NCBI RefSeq assembly: GCF_030380735.1
Contig: NZ_JAUDRZ010000004.1
Location: 310,001 to 374,000, forward strand
Direction: 5' to 3'
Origin: Rhizobium sp. S152
GTDB lineage: Bacteria > Pseudomonadota > Alphaproteobacteria > Rhizobiales > Rhizobiaceae
DNA: 64,000 nucleotides
Shown: positions 18,417 to 26,497 of the stretch, piece after piece
How the letters are laid out: the number at the start of each line of letters is the position of its first letter
Numbering within the stretch: the first letter of the stretch is position 1
Notes under the pieces: model-generated
Told to the model about the DNA's origin: nothing
Databases searched by the model: none
What the model saw: the letters and a program-made list of their open reading frames with translations, nothing else
Program-made: the position numbers and the translations under genes

Positions 18417-18860
18417 TCATGGCTTGAAGATCGAGAAGGCCGAGGAGAACTTGTTGATCAGATACGGTGCGAACAATACGAGGCCGGAATAGAAGAAATT
18501 GGCGCCCTTGGTCATGTCGGGGATGTCGTTGCCACTGGCAAAGCGGTAGAGGCAAGCAAGCCCGAAGCCGACATAGAGCATGAGGATGGCGACGGTGCCG
18601 ACAAGGGCGATGAAGCGGCTGGAGCTTGCCTTCATCACCGTCACGTTGAGCGGCAGCTGTCCCGCCGGCAACGCGCCGCCTAGCGCATCGACGGGATTTC
18701 CGGCCTGATCGGTTCTGGTCAGCGTAACATCCTCGGAGAGCGCGTCGGTCAGCGACCAGTCGCGCGCTTCCTGCAGCGAACGATAGCAAAGCATCATCGA
18801 CACCAAGACCGCGGCGGCGACAACGGCGACCAGTATTTCGGCAAAGCCTAGCGAGCTCAC
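18417..18860 (-). CDS. Small membrane protein of unknown function
   Basis: This 147-residue protein has a GTG start preceded by GGGGAGA. TM1 spans about 4-26, a soluble stretch of about 45 residues follows (DALSEDVTLTRTDQAG...), then TM2 at about 83-105 and a third hydrophobic segment near 123-140. I do not recognise a family. It stands apart from its neighbours, about 130 bases upstream of the DUF1508 gene on the same strand. Confidence 0.6.
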   Translation of the reverse strand: MSSLGFAEILVAVVAAAVLVSMMLCYRSLQEARDWSLTDALSEDVTLTRTDQAGNPVDALGGALPAGQLPLNVTVMKASSSRFIALVGTVAILMLYVGFGLACLYRFASGNDIPDMTKGANFFYSGLVLFAPYLINKFSSAFSIFKP

Positions 18861-18999
18861 GGCAATCTCCCCTCAGAGGTGCAAGGTGAATTCCAGGCGC
18901 AAATGTAATTTATGCGTGCATCATGTCAATATGCTCGCATAAATACATGCTGTTGCAACCGCTGGATTGCGGCCACGGGCTTGTCGCGTGTAGCGTGGA

Positions 19000-20838
19000 T
19001 CAGTTGATCGCGCGCAGGAATTCCTCGCCGCCGGTCTCGAACTGCAGCCGCGCCAGCTTGGCGTAGATGCCGCCGTGGCGGATGAGACTCTGATGCGTGC
19101 CTTCCTCGACAACGCGGCCGCCATCCATGACGAGGATACGGTCGGCCTTCAGCACGGTCGCCAGGCGATGGGCGATGACGAGCGTGGTGCGGCCGTCCAT
19201 CAGGCCGTCCAGCGCCTTCTGCACCAACGTCTCGCTTTCTGCATCCAGCGCCGAGGTCGCCTCGTCGAGCAGCAGCACGGGCGCATTCTTGAGGATGGCG
19301 CGGGCAATCGCGATGCGCTGGCGCTGGCCGCCGGAGAGTGTGACGCCGCGTTCGCCGACCTCGGTGTCGTAACCCTGGTCGAGACGGCCGATGAATTCAT
19401 CGGCCTGCGCGGCGATTGCAGCAGCGCGCACCTGGCCGCGGCTGGCTCCGGGATTGCCGAAGGCGATGTTTTCGTGGATCGAAGAGGCGAAGATCGTGAC
19501 ATCCTGCGGAACGATGGCGAGGCGTTTGCGAAGTTCGTCGGGATCGACGGCGCGGGCGTCGATACCGTCGATCTTCACCGCGCCCTGCTGGGGGTCGTAG
19601 AAGCGCAAGAGCAACGAGAAGACGGTGCTCTTGCCGGCGCCCGACGAGCCGACGATCGCGACCTTTTCGCCCGGCGCTACGCTGAGATTCAGGCCGTGCA
19701 GCGCCGATGTATCGGGCCGCGAGGGGTAGGCGAAGTGGACATCGGAGAACTCGACCCGGCCGATAGCTGGTGCCGGCAGCGTTTCCGGCTTGGCCGGCGC
19801 TGCGATCGGCGAGACTTCGTCCAAGAGTTCGGTGAGACGATCGGCGGCGCCTGCGGCCTGCGAAAGCTCGCCCCAGACTTCCGACAGCGCGCCCAGCGAA
19901 CCAGCGGCGATGACGGAATAGAGAAGGAACTGGCCGAGCGTGCCCGGCGACATGGTGCCTTCAAGCACGTTGTGGGCACCGACCCAGAGAACGGCGACGA
20001 CGCTGCCGAAGATCAGGGTGATGGCAATGCCGGTGAGGAGGGCGCGCGAGCGGATGGCGGAGCGAGCAGCTTCGTATGCCGTTTCAACGGCGGCGCCATA
20101 GCGGTCGGCGGCGGCATTCTCGCCACCGAAGGCCTGTACTGTTCTGGTCGCGGCGATGGTTTCGTTGGCGAAGGCCGAGGCGTCGGCCAGCGTGTCCTGG
20201 GCGGCGCGGGAGCGCTTGCGCACCGAACGACCGAAGGCGACGAGCGGGAAGACGATGAGCGGGATGGCGCCGAGCACGAGGCTGGAGAGCTTCGGCGAGG
20301 TCACGGTCATCATGCCCATGGCGCCGATACAGAGGATAAGGTTGCGCAGTGCCACGGAAGCGGTGGCGCCGACCGCCGACTTGATCTGCGTGGTATCGGC
20401 CGTCAGCCGCGAGACGATCTCACCGGACTGGTTGACGTCGAAGAAGGAAGGGGAGAGCCGGGTGACATGGGCGAAGACATCGCGGCGCAGGTCGGAGACG
20501 ATGCGCTCGCCAAGCGTGATGACGAAGTTGTAGCGCAGCGCGCTTGCCAGCGCGAGCACGATGGCCATCGCCATCAACATCAGGAAATAGCTGTTGATGA
20601 AATGGCCGTCAGCCTGGGTGAAGCCGTGGTCGATCATGCGACGAACCGCCAACGGCAGCGCCAGCGAGGTCACGGCCGCGAGCGCCAGCGATACCAGCGC
20701 GCCGGCGACGAGACCGCGATATCGCATCATATAGGGCGCCAGTCTGCCAAGCGGCTTCAGTGATCGCGACTTCTTTTCTGCTGTCTGCACGGTGTCTGCC
20801 AATTCGTCTCCGATCGCCCGTCTAAGCCGCGTATCCAC
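19000..20838 (-). CDS. ABC exporter, MsbA-like half transporter with fused ATPase
   Basis: This 612-residue type I ABC exporter has six TM helices in the first 320 residues and a C-terminal ATPase with Walker A (VGSSGAGKSTVFSLL, near 400), the Q loop, signature LSGGQRQRIAIARAIL (near 505), Walker B (VLLLDEATSALD) and the H loop (VIAHRLATV). It should work as a homodimer exporting a lipid or hydrophobic compound; the substrate is unknown. The annotated start at 20838 is a GTG; a TTG at 20802 with GGAG upstream is equally plausible. It is divergent from rpmE. Confidence 0.9.
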   Translation of the reverse strand: MDTRLRRAIGDELADTVQTAEKKSRSLKPLGRLAPYMMRYRGLVAGALVSLALAAVTSLALPLAVRRMIDHGFTQADGHFINSYFLMLMAMAIVLALASALRYNFVITLGERIVSDLRRDVFAHVTRLSPSFFDVNQSGEIVSRLTADTTQIKSAVGATASVALRNLILCIGAMGMMTVTSPKLSSLVLGAIPLIVFPLVAFGRSVRKRSRAAQDTLADASAFANETIAATRTVQAFGGENAAADRYGAAVETAYEAARSAIRSRALLTGIAITLIFGSVVAVLWVGAHNVLEGTMSPGTLGQFLLYSVIAAGSLGALSEVWGELSQAAGAADRLTELLDEVSPIAAPAKPETLPAPAIGRVEFSDVHFAYPSRPDTSALHGLNLSVAPGEKVAIVGSSGAGKSTVFSLLLRFYDPQQGAVKIDGIDARAVDPDELRKRLAIVPQDVTIFASSIHENIAFGNPGASRGQVRAAAIAAQADEFIGRLDQGYDTEVGERGVTLSGGQRQRIAIARAILKNAPVLLLDEATSALDAESETLVQKALDGLMDGRTTLVIAHRLATVLKADRILVMDGGRVVEEGTHQSLIRHGGIYAKLARLQFETGGEEFLRAIN

Positions 20839-20994
20839 GACCGAGGGCTCTTGTTATCCTGCCGGCCTTCATGTATAGGCAGCCCATCCTAATGGGAAGC
20901 CGTAGCTTTAATGTCTGCGGCTTCATTTATTCAATCGGTCCTCTTGTCGCAATAAGACGCGTCAATTTGGACGTTGCATGGCAGGAAGATTGTT

Positions 20995-21216
20995 ATGAAG
21001 GCTGAAATCCATCCCGACTACCACACCATCAAGGTGGTCATGACCGATGGCACCGAATACGAGACCCGTTCGACCTGGGGCTCCGAAGGCGCTGTCATGA
21101 ACCTCGAAATCGATTCCAAGTCGCATCCGGCATGGACCGGCGGCAACCAGCAGCTCATGGACCGCGGTGGCCGCGTTTCCAAGTTCAACAAGCGTTTCGG
21201 CGGCCTCGGCCTCTAA
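20995..21216 (+). CDS. rpmE: 50S ribosomal protein L31
   Basis: This 73-residue ribosomal protein of the large subunit bridges the 50S and 30S particles. The sequence ([20 protein letters not shown] at the start, [18 protein letters not shown] in the C-terminal half) is typical. It has no cysteines, so it is of the zinc-independent type. AGGAAG precedes the ATG at 20995. It is monocistronic, with an intrinsic terminator directly downstream, and is divergent from the ABC exporter. Confidence 0.95.
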   Translation: MKAEIHPDYHTIKVVMTDGTEYETRSTWGSEGAVMNLEIDSKSHPAWTGGNQQLMDRGGRVSKFNKRFGGLGL

Positions 21217-21242
21217 TCGCTGCCAGCTGGCACAGTTTGAAG

Positions 21243-21268
21243 AACCCCGCTTCGGCGGGGTTTTTTGT
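21243..21268 (+). terminator. Intrinsic terminator of rpmE
   Basis: An AACCCCGC / GCGGGGTT stem with a TTCG loop is followed by a run of Ts, 27 bases after the rpmE stop. This is a textbook Rho-independent terminator. Confidence 0.92.
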
Positions 21269-21323
21269 TGCCATGTTGTTGGGGCTCCGGAGTGGGGGAC
21301 GGGCCTGTCGACTCGACCGGCCA

Positions 21324-21360
21324 ATAAAAAAACCGGCCACGCAGGGAACGCAGCCGGTTT
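21324..21360 (-). terminator. Intrinsic terminator of rcdA
   Basis: On the minus strand an AAACCGGC / GCCGGTTT stem is followed by a run of seven Ts, just after the stop of the DUF1465 gene. The arms also give a hairpin on the plus strand. Confidence 0.85.
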
Positions 21361-21381
21361 CATAAAAAATAAGGAAGTCTA

Positions 21382-21897
21382 TCAGTTGTTGCCGAAGGCC
21401 GTCTGCAGCAGGCTGAGCTGAGCCTGCACGCTGTTCTGGTTGTCGGGAACGATCGGCGCCTCGTTCGGGCGGTAGATTTCGCGGTCGAGCAAGGCGACGC
21501 GGTTCTGAAGACGCAGCGAGCGTTCGATCAGCTCGCGGAAAGATTCCGGCAGATCGCCCCAGCCCGGAGCGTTACGATCGACGTTGAAACCGTCGAGGCG
21601 AACCTTGTTCTTTTCGGCAACGACCTGATCACGCGACATTTCGCCGTTGTTGACGGCGCGCTGCAGGAGAAGCCAGGAAGCCATTTGCATCAGGCGGGTG
21701 GTGAGGCGCATCGATTCCGCCGCATAGAGCACCGATGCCATGCGCGGCAAGACCTTGGAGGCGGCGCGGCCATTGCCATCGAGATAGGCGGCGGTTTCTT
21801 CAACCAGCGACATGCCTTCCGAATACAATGCCTTGAACTGCGACGATGCGGCAGCGCGACCTGCAAAACTGATCGTGTTCAATCCAAGCTCTGACAT
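21382..21897 (-). CDS. rcdA: DUF1465 protein, RcdA-like adaptor for CtrA degradation
   Basis: This 171-residue helical protein (N-terminal LNTISFAGRAAASSQFKAL, central YAAESMRLTTRLMQMASWLL) matches DUF1465, the family of Caulobacter RcdA. RcdA helps deliver the cell-cycle regulator CtrA to ClpXP, and in Sinorhizobium meliloti it is essential and reported to be controlled by CtrA. The naming rests on family recollection plus a perfect TTAA-N7-TTAAC box at 22023-22038, about 126 bases upstream. It has its own terminator at 21324-21360 and appears monocistronic. Confidence 0.72.
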   Translation of the reverse strand: MSELGLNTISFAGRAAASSQFKALYSEGMSLVEETAAYLDGNGRAASKVLPRMASVLYAAESMRLTTRLMQMASWLLLQRAVNNGEMSRDQVVAEKNKVRLDGFNVDRNAPGWGDLPESFRELIERSLRLQNRVALLDREIYRPNEAPIVPDNQNSVQAQLSLLQTAFGNN

Positions 21898-22022
21898 TCA
21901 AATAGTCCCTGTTGCACGCATCTACTTATGATCAGGTAACGCCGGCCGCAGCGTAAAGTTTCGCGGACCGTCCTTTTATGCTGTTAAGATGGTAGCTCTA
22001 GCCCAAATGCGCAAGGCGTTTC

Positions 22023-22038
22023 TTAAGAAAGGGTTAAC
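22023..22038. promoter_or_regulatory. CtrA-type box upstream of rcdA
   Basis: TTAA, seven bases (GAAAGGG), then TTAAC: a perfect match to the full CtrA consensus. It lies about 126 bases before the rcdA start, within promoter range if a 5' leader exists. A negative loop in which CtrA drives its own degradation adaptor is known in S. meliloti. Confidence 0.7.
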
Positions 22039-22074
22039 TTCCACAGTTTCATGGAGTTCGTCCCCAGCGCAGGC

Positions 22075-22102
22075 AAAAAAGAAGAGCCGCAAAAGCGGCT
22101 CT
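22075..22102 (-). terminator. Intrinsic terminator between DUF1192 and rcdA
   Basis: An AGAGCCGC / GCGGCTCT stem with a four-base loop is followed on the minus strand by TTC and six Ts. It lies 170 bases beyond the DUF1192 stop, unusually far for that gene, and would suit an independent short transcript that starts near 22180. Confidence 0.88.
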
Positions 22103-22180
22103 CAAGGTAAAACAGGGAGAAAAATCAGACCAATTCACCGCATGGAAAATCGTCTGAGATCCAGAGAAGATCTGGATGAG
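22075..22180 (-). ncRNA. Candidate CtrA-linked small RNA
   Basis: On the minus strand the order is: a perfect CtrA box (22217-22202), TATAAG or TATTAC as a -10 (22197-22185), a perfect 7-bp hairpin ATCCAGA-TCTTC-TCTGGAT (22177-22159), a CAGAC/GTCTG stem, a pyrimidine-rich unpaired stretch (TTTTTCTCCCTGTTTTACC), and a strong intrinsic terminator (22102-22075). That gives a roughly 100-nt transcript with three stems and a single-stranded CU-rich region, the usual architecture of rhizobial trans-acting RNAs. No credible ORF covers it. I cannot assign it to a known family. Confidence 0.5.
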
Positions 22181-22201
22181 AACAGTAATACCTTATAAAG
22201 C

Positions 22202-22217
22202 TTAATGCGTGATTAAC
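22202..22217. promoter_or_regulatory. CtrA-type box upstream of the candidate small RNA
   Basis: TTAA-N7 (TGCGTGA)-TTAAC is a second perfect full CtrA motif in the same intergenic region. A -10-like TATAAG lies just beyond it on the minus strand, so it sits at the -35 position typical of CtrA-activated promoters. Confidence 0.65.
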
Positions 22218-22274
22218 TCTGTCCCGGATTGACACCTCCGGGCAGACTAAATGGCGGTTGCTTGGGCGCACGGG

Positions 22275-22466
22275 CTAAGAGCGGAAGAGGTTCTCAGCAG
22301 CTGATCTTCCCGATGCCTTGCGGGTGATCTCTGCCTCTATGCGCGTGATCTCCGCCTTTAGCATGTCGATGCGTGTTTTCAGCTCATCGACCGATATCGC
22401 GGAGAGATCCATGCCGATCTCGTGGGCGGGCTTTTTCAGCGGCCGGTCGTCATCCATAAAGCTCAT
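22275..22466 (-). CDS. DUF1192 small protein
   Basis: This 63-residue protein has the conserved DUF1192 layout: an acidic/basic N-terminus (MSFMDDDRPLKKPAHEIGMD), the LSAISVDELKTRI helix, then a short coiled coil (ML KAEITRIEAEITRK) with a basic end. The function is unknown, but it is widespread in rhizobia. It starts 42 bases after the upstream MFS gene on the same strand with AGGAGGATG-like spacing (reverse of the CATCCTCCTT at about 22472-22481), so the two may form an operon. Confidence 0.8.
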   Translation of the reverse strand: MSFMDDDRPLKKPAHEIGMDLSAISVDELKTRIDMLKAEITRIEAEITRKASGRSAAENLFRS

Positions 22467-22507
22467 AAGTCATCCTCCTTCGCTGATCAGTCCGATCCGC
22501 GGATGCC

Positions 22508-23767
22508 TCAGGTCGCCTCGGCGGGCTTGTTCGGCCCGCGGTCGGCGAGCGACATGCCTTCCGGGGTAAGGGTCTGCGACGTGGCGGTCGGGATCGTGGT
22601 GTAGGCGTCGCGGCTGGCGGCGGGGATCGGCGCACGCTTGCGGCTGCGGATGATGGCATAGGCGGTGATCAGCACATGCGCGATCGCCGTGACCAGGAAC
22701 AGAGCATGCGGGTTGATCATGGACATGACAGGACCGCCGATGGTCGGGCCGATGATGGTGCCGATGCCATAGAGCAGAAGCAGGCCGCCCGAGACCTTCA
22801 CGAAATCCTCCGACGATGCATAGTCGTTCGCGTGGGCGACGGCGATCGGATAGAGCGTGTTGGCGACGGCGCCGTAGAGAATGACCAGTCCGATGATGAA
22901 GACCGGCGAGGAGGGGTGCAAAACGGCCAGCAGCAGGCCGGCGAATGCGGCCACCGCCGACATCGCCGCCAGCACATAGCGTCTGTCGATGCGGTCGGAG
23001 AGGCGGCCGGCGGGGAACTGCATGATTGCGCCGGCAAAGATGGTGGAGCTCATCATGATGGCGATCGAGGTATCCGACAGGCCGGAGCCGGCACCGAAAA
23101 CGGCGCCGAGCGTGCCGTAGGCGCCGTTGGCGATGCCGACGAGGAGAATGCCGAGGCAGGAGACCGGCGAATTGCGGTAGAGCGCCGGCAGGTCGAGCTT
23201 CACGGCTTTCAGCGGCTGCGGAGAGGCGGCGGTGGAGAGCGTCGTCGGCAGCATGGCGATGCAGTAGAAAATGCCGCAGATCATGAAGAGTACGGGGGTA
23301 CGCACATCCTCGAGCGGGATCATCATCTGTCCGGCGACAACGCCGAAGAGCGTGATGGCGATATAGAGCGAGAAGATCGCGCCGCGGCTTTCATTGGTGG
23401 CGCGCTCGTTCAGCCAGCTCTCGATGATCATGGAGGTGCCGGCGGTCGAGAAGCCGGTGACGGCGCGCAGCAGGACCCACCAGACGGGATGAACGACGAT
23501 GCCGCTCACCAGCGCGATAATGGCGATGATGGCGATGAAGCCGGAAAAGGCACGGACGTGGCCGACGCGGCTCACCATCTTCGGCGCGACAAGGCAGCCG
23601 ATAACGAAGCCGGCGGCCCAGGAGGTGCCAAGCAGGCCGAGCGTGGTGGTGGCGTAGCCTTCGAGATTGCCACGGACGGGGAGAAGAATGCCTTGCAGGC
23701 CATTGCCCATGAAAAGGAATAGGGTGCCGAACAGCAGTGCGGCAACGGAAAGCAAATTACGTTTCAT
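22508..23767 (-). CDS. MFS transporter
   Basis: This 419-residue major facilitator protein has twelve hydrophobic segments, the motif-A-like loops LVAPKMVSRVGHVRAF and RLSDRIDRRYVLA after TM2 and TM8, and a hydrophilic C-terminal tail of about 45 residues. The architecture resembles the YcaD-type drug/sugar transporters of MFS. The substrate is not predictable. It is followed by DUF1192. The divergent upstream region (23768-23941) carries no recognisable operator. Confidence 0.85.
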   Translation of the reverse strand: MKRNLLSVAALLFGTLFLFMGNGLQGILLPVRGNLEGYATTTLGLLGTSWAAGFVIGCLVAPKMVSRVGHVRAFSGFIAIIAIIALVSGIVVHPVWWVLLRAVTGFSTAGTSMIIESWLNERATNESRGAIFSLYIAITLFGVVAGQMMIPLEDVRTPVLFMICGIFYCIAMLPTTLSTAASPQPLKAVKLDLPALYRNSPVSCLGILLVGIANGAYGTLGAVFGAGSGLSDTSIAIMMSSTIFAGAIMQFPAGRLSDRIDRRYVLAAMSAVAAFAGLLLAVLHPSSPVFIIGLVILYGAVANTLYPIAVAHANDYASSEDFVKVSGGLLLLYGIGTIIGPTIGGPVMSMINPHALFLVTAIAHVLITAYAIIRSRKRAPIPAASRDAYTTIPTATSQTLTPEGMSLADRGPNKPAEAT

Positions 23768-23941
23768 GTTTTCCCAGACTCTGCGTATTGAACACGGGAA
23801 GACATATGGCAGCGCGCGCCGCCGCCCAGTCTTTCCCTTGTTGATTGTGCCCCCGAATGCCTTTACGGCCTATTCACGAGCAGTCGTTGCGCGAAATAAT
23901 GTCCGTCCTGTGACATTGAGAAGCTATGGAAAAATAAAGAC

Positions 23942-24106
23942 ATGACCAAGTTGATCGCGCTGCTGCTCATCCTGGCGATGGCCGTTCACGTCATCAAACC
24001 GCTGGGGCTGCCGGGGTTGCGCAAGCGCGCCGATTTCTGGAAGATCGCGTTGTTCGCCTTCGCGATCTGGGCGGTCGCGCTGCTCGGGCGGGATCTGTTC
24101 GTGTAG
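23942..24106 (+). CDS. Two-TM 54-residue membrane protein
   Basis: A short ORF with an ATG at 23942 encodes two hydrophobic helices (LIALLLILAMAVHVI and FWKIALFAFAIWAVALLG) joined by a short basic loop (LPGLRKRAD). This pattern is typical of conserved rhizobial two-TM peptides. Codon use matches neighbouring genes (G/C in third positions). The upstream site is weak (GGAAAAATAAAGAC). It lies downstream of the MFS promoter on the opposite strand. The function is unknown. Confidence 0.6.
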   Translation: MTKLIALLLILAMAVHVIKPLGLPGLRKRADFWKIALFAFAIWAVALLGRDLFV

Positions 24107-24140
24107 AGGTAGGGGGCGGCGGAGCCAGCCTCCGTCTTGA

Positions 24141-24503
24141 TCACCTGTATTCGGAACGAGGTGCGGTGTAATATCTTGGCAGACCGGGCTTCTTCTTAAC
24201 GTCCTTCAAGCCTTCTTCAATGGCGTCGCTGGACTGATCCGCTCTCCTCACCAGGGGATAGCTGACGTCAACGGGTTGGTTATAAACGTGGTTGGGCAAC
24301 GGTGCAGGGACCTTCGTGGGGAAAAATCTCTTTGCGAGTTCCACTGCAAGCTCATTAAATTGCTTATCCGGAGAAGGGTCGACCAGCTTGGCATCGACCA
24401 GACGTCCTTTCGAATCTGTAAGCAAGCGGACATTCACGGATTCGTTTGTGCTGCATCCCGCAAGGGCAAAAATCGCCAAGAGTACTGGGGCAAATTTCTT
24501 CAA
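24141..24503 (-). CDS. Lipoprotein with a TonB-C-like domain
   Basis: This small exported lipoprotein starts, as I read it, at the TTG at 24503, which places a short basic N-terminus (LKKFAP) before the hydrophobic LLAIFALAGC lipobox; an upstream ATG at 24587 would give an atypically long leader. The mature part (VNVRLLTDSKGRLVDAKLVD ... ELAVELAKRFFP) resembles the TonB C-terminal strand-helix pattern, seen in proteins that use this fold for binding. The function is unknown. It is convergent with the 54-residue gene. Confidence 0.6.
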   Translation of the reverse strand: MKKFAPVLLAIFALAGCSTNESVNVRLLTDSKGRLVDAKLVDPSPDKQFNELAVELAKRFFPTKVPAPLPNHVYNQPVDVSYPLVRRADQSSDAIEEGLKDVKKKPGLPRYYTAPRSEYR

Positions 24504-24669
24504 CCTTAAACGCCTTTGTTTCGCAGTAGTTGTAATTCTGTCTAATAAGGTGCGCGTCCGTCGTTCAGCGCGCTTTGGCAATTGCAATCAAAAGTAAACG
24601 TCTTTGTCAGCTGGCGGGTCGAGATATAGTTTGCGGCGGCCTCTCCAGCGGCGCTAGCCGAGGTTGGTC

Positions 24670-24684
24670 TTAACGCGCCGTTAA
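24670..24684. promoter_or_regulatory. CtrA-type box upstream of the FtsI-like gene
   Basis: TTAA-CGCGCCG-TTAA lies 77 bases before the first possible start of the PBP gene at 24761. The base after the second half is T rather than the consensus C, so the match is strong but not perfect. Confidence 0.5.
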
Positions 24685-24841
24685 TCATCCGAGCGCTACC
24701 GTAAGCGTACTAACGGCTTTCGGTGTCCGTTTCCGCAATCGTCTGGCAAGCACCTCTTACATGTCCATCATACATCTTCTCGCGTCTCGAAGCGGCCGCC
24801 AGGTCGAGCTTGATGGACCCGGTTCCCATCGCCGAAATCTT

Positions 24842-26488
24842 ATGAAGAAGCCCCGGGGCAAGCCGCAGAAGCGCCGCTCGCGTCTTGGCGTCCTCGCGGC
24901 GCTTTTCGTCCTCGGTTACTGCATCATTTGCGGAAAGCTCGTCTACTACGGGATCCATGCGCGCGACGAGACCGCGTCCATTCCCCCCGGCCCATCGATG
25001 CTTGCTTCGCGGCCAGACATTCTCGACCGAAACGGCCAGTTGCTCGCCACCGATATCCGCACGGTTTCGATGTTCGCCGAACCGATCAAGGTTGTCGATG
25101 CCGACGATGCCGTGGAGAAACTGGCGTCGATCTTTCCCGATCTGGACCGTCGGTCGACTTACCAGAAGCTGACGAACAAGCGATCGCACTTTGCCTGGCT
25201 GCGGCGGCAGCTGAGCCCGAAGCAGCAGAGCGAGGTACTGAAGCTCGGGATTCCGGCGATCGGTTTCAGGCCGGAGGTAAAGCGCTTCTATCCGGGCGGA
25301 CCGACGGCCGCGCATGTGCTCGGATATGTCGATATTGACAATCACGGCGTGACCGGCATGGAGAAGTATCTGGACCAGCAGGGGCTGTCGGACCTCGCCT
25401 CGGCGGGGCTCACCGGCGTCAACACGCTGGAGCCCGTCAAACTCTCCATCGACCTCAGGGCGCAGAACGTCGTTCACGATGTCGTCGTGGATGCGCTGAC
25501 GCGCTACGAGAGCAAGGCGGCGGGTGCCGTTATCCTCGACATCCACACCGGCGAGGTTCTCGCCATGGCCTCGGCGCCGGACTTCGACCCCAACGACCCC
25601 CACGCTACGGGCAGCGACGGCTGGCTGAACCGCATGTCAGGCGGCACCTTCGAAATGGGGTCGACCTTCAAGACCTTCTCGATGGCAATGGCACTCGATA
25701 GCGGTCTGGTAAAGCTCACGGATACGTTCGATGCGACCAAGCCGATCCGCATCGGCGGCTTTACGATTCATGACGACGCTTATGTTCCGCGCCGGTGGCT
25801 CACCGTGCCGGAAATCTTTCGCCATTCCTCCAACATCGGCACCGCCCGGATGATCGATATCATCGGCATGGACAAGCAGCGGGAATATCTGAAGCGCTTC
25901 GGCCTTCTCACCCGGATGGAGACCGAGCTGCCGGAGGTGAAGACGCCGAGCCAGCCGAAGGTCTGGAAGAAGATCAATTCGATCACCGTCTCCTTCGGCC
26001 ATGGTGTGGCAACGACGCCGTTGCAGACCGCGGTCGCAGGCGCCGCGCTGGTCGATGGCGGCGAGCTGATCGAACCGACCTTCCTGCCGCGCACGGCGGA
26101 GCAGGCGAGTGCCGTCGCCGAGCGTGTCGTCAAGCCGAGCACCAGCGACACGATCCGCGCGCTCTTCAAGCTCAACGGCGAGGAGGGGTCGGGCAAGAGT
26201 GCCGACGTGCCGGGTTTCCATGTGGGTGGCAAGACGGGGACTGCGAACAAGGTCATCAACGGGCGGTATTCGCACGTGCTGAGTTTCAACGCCTATCTGG
26301 CGGCGTTCCCGATCCAGGATCCGAAATACGTGGTGCTTTCCTTCTGCGACGAGCCGCGAAAGGGCGATCACGGCATGACATTCGCCACTAACAACGCCGC
26401 TCCCATGGTGCATGATATCGTGGCGCGCGTCGCACCGATGCTTGGTGTGCAGCCCGATTTCGGCAGCAACCTGCTTGTCGCCTACTGA
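24842..26488 (+). CDS. FtsI-like class B penicillin-binding protein (PBP3 paralogue)
   Basis: This is a D,D-transpeptidase for septal or side-wall peptidoglycan. It has one N-terminal TM segment (GVLAALFVLGYCIICGKLVY), a PBP dimerisation domain, and a transpeptidase with S-x-x-K (GSTFKTF, Ser about 273), S-x-N (HSSNIG, about 328) and K-T-G (GGKTGTANK, about 463). The length, 548 residues from the ATG at 24842 or 575 from 24761, is close to FtsI. It is not next to murE, murF or other dcw genes, so it is probably the second FtsI-type PBP that rhizobia carry (Agrobacterium has PBP3a and PBP3b). A CtrA-type box upstream suggests cell-cycle control. Confidence 0.85.
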   Translation: MKKPRGKPQKRRSRLGVLAALFVLGYCIICGKLVYYGIHARDETASIPPGPSMLASRPDILDRNGQLLATDIRTVSMFAEPIKVVDADDAVEKLASIFPDLDRRSTYQKLTNKRSHFAWLRRQLSPKQQSEVLKLGIPAIGFRPEVKRFYPGGPTAAHVLGYVDIDNHGVTGMEKYLDQQGLSDLASAGLTGVNTLEPVKLSIDLRAQNVVHDVVVDALTRYESKAAGAVILDIHTGEVLAMASAPDFDPNDPHATGSDGWLNRMSGGTFEMGSTFKTFSMAMALDSGLVKLTDTFDATKPIRIGGFTIHDDAYVPRRWLTVPEIFRHSSNIGTARMIDIIGMDKQREYLKRFGLLTRMETELPEVKTPSQPKVWKKINSITVSFGHGVATTPLQTAVAGAALVDGGELIEPTFLPRTAEQASAVAERVVKPSTSDTIRALFKLNGEEGSGKSADVPGFHVGGKTGTANKVINGRYSHVLSFNAYLAAFPIQDPKYVVLSFCDEPRKGDHGMTFATNNAAPMVHDIVARVAPMLGVQPDFGSNLLVAY

Positions 26489-26497
26489 CAATCAGGT

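Noticed and set aside
19075..20763. Long plus-strand ORF (562 residues) inside the ABC exporter gene
   Set aside because: It is an antisense shadow of a GC-rich gene; the minus-strand protein has complete ABC motifs and the plus-strand one has none.
21989..22198. 69-residue plus-strand ORF between rcdA and DUF1192
   Set aside because: It is basic and low-complexity, runs through an intrinsic terminator stem and both flanks of the candidate small RNA, and has no ribosome site.
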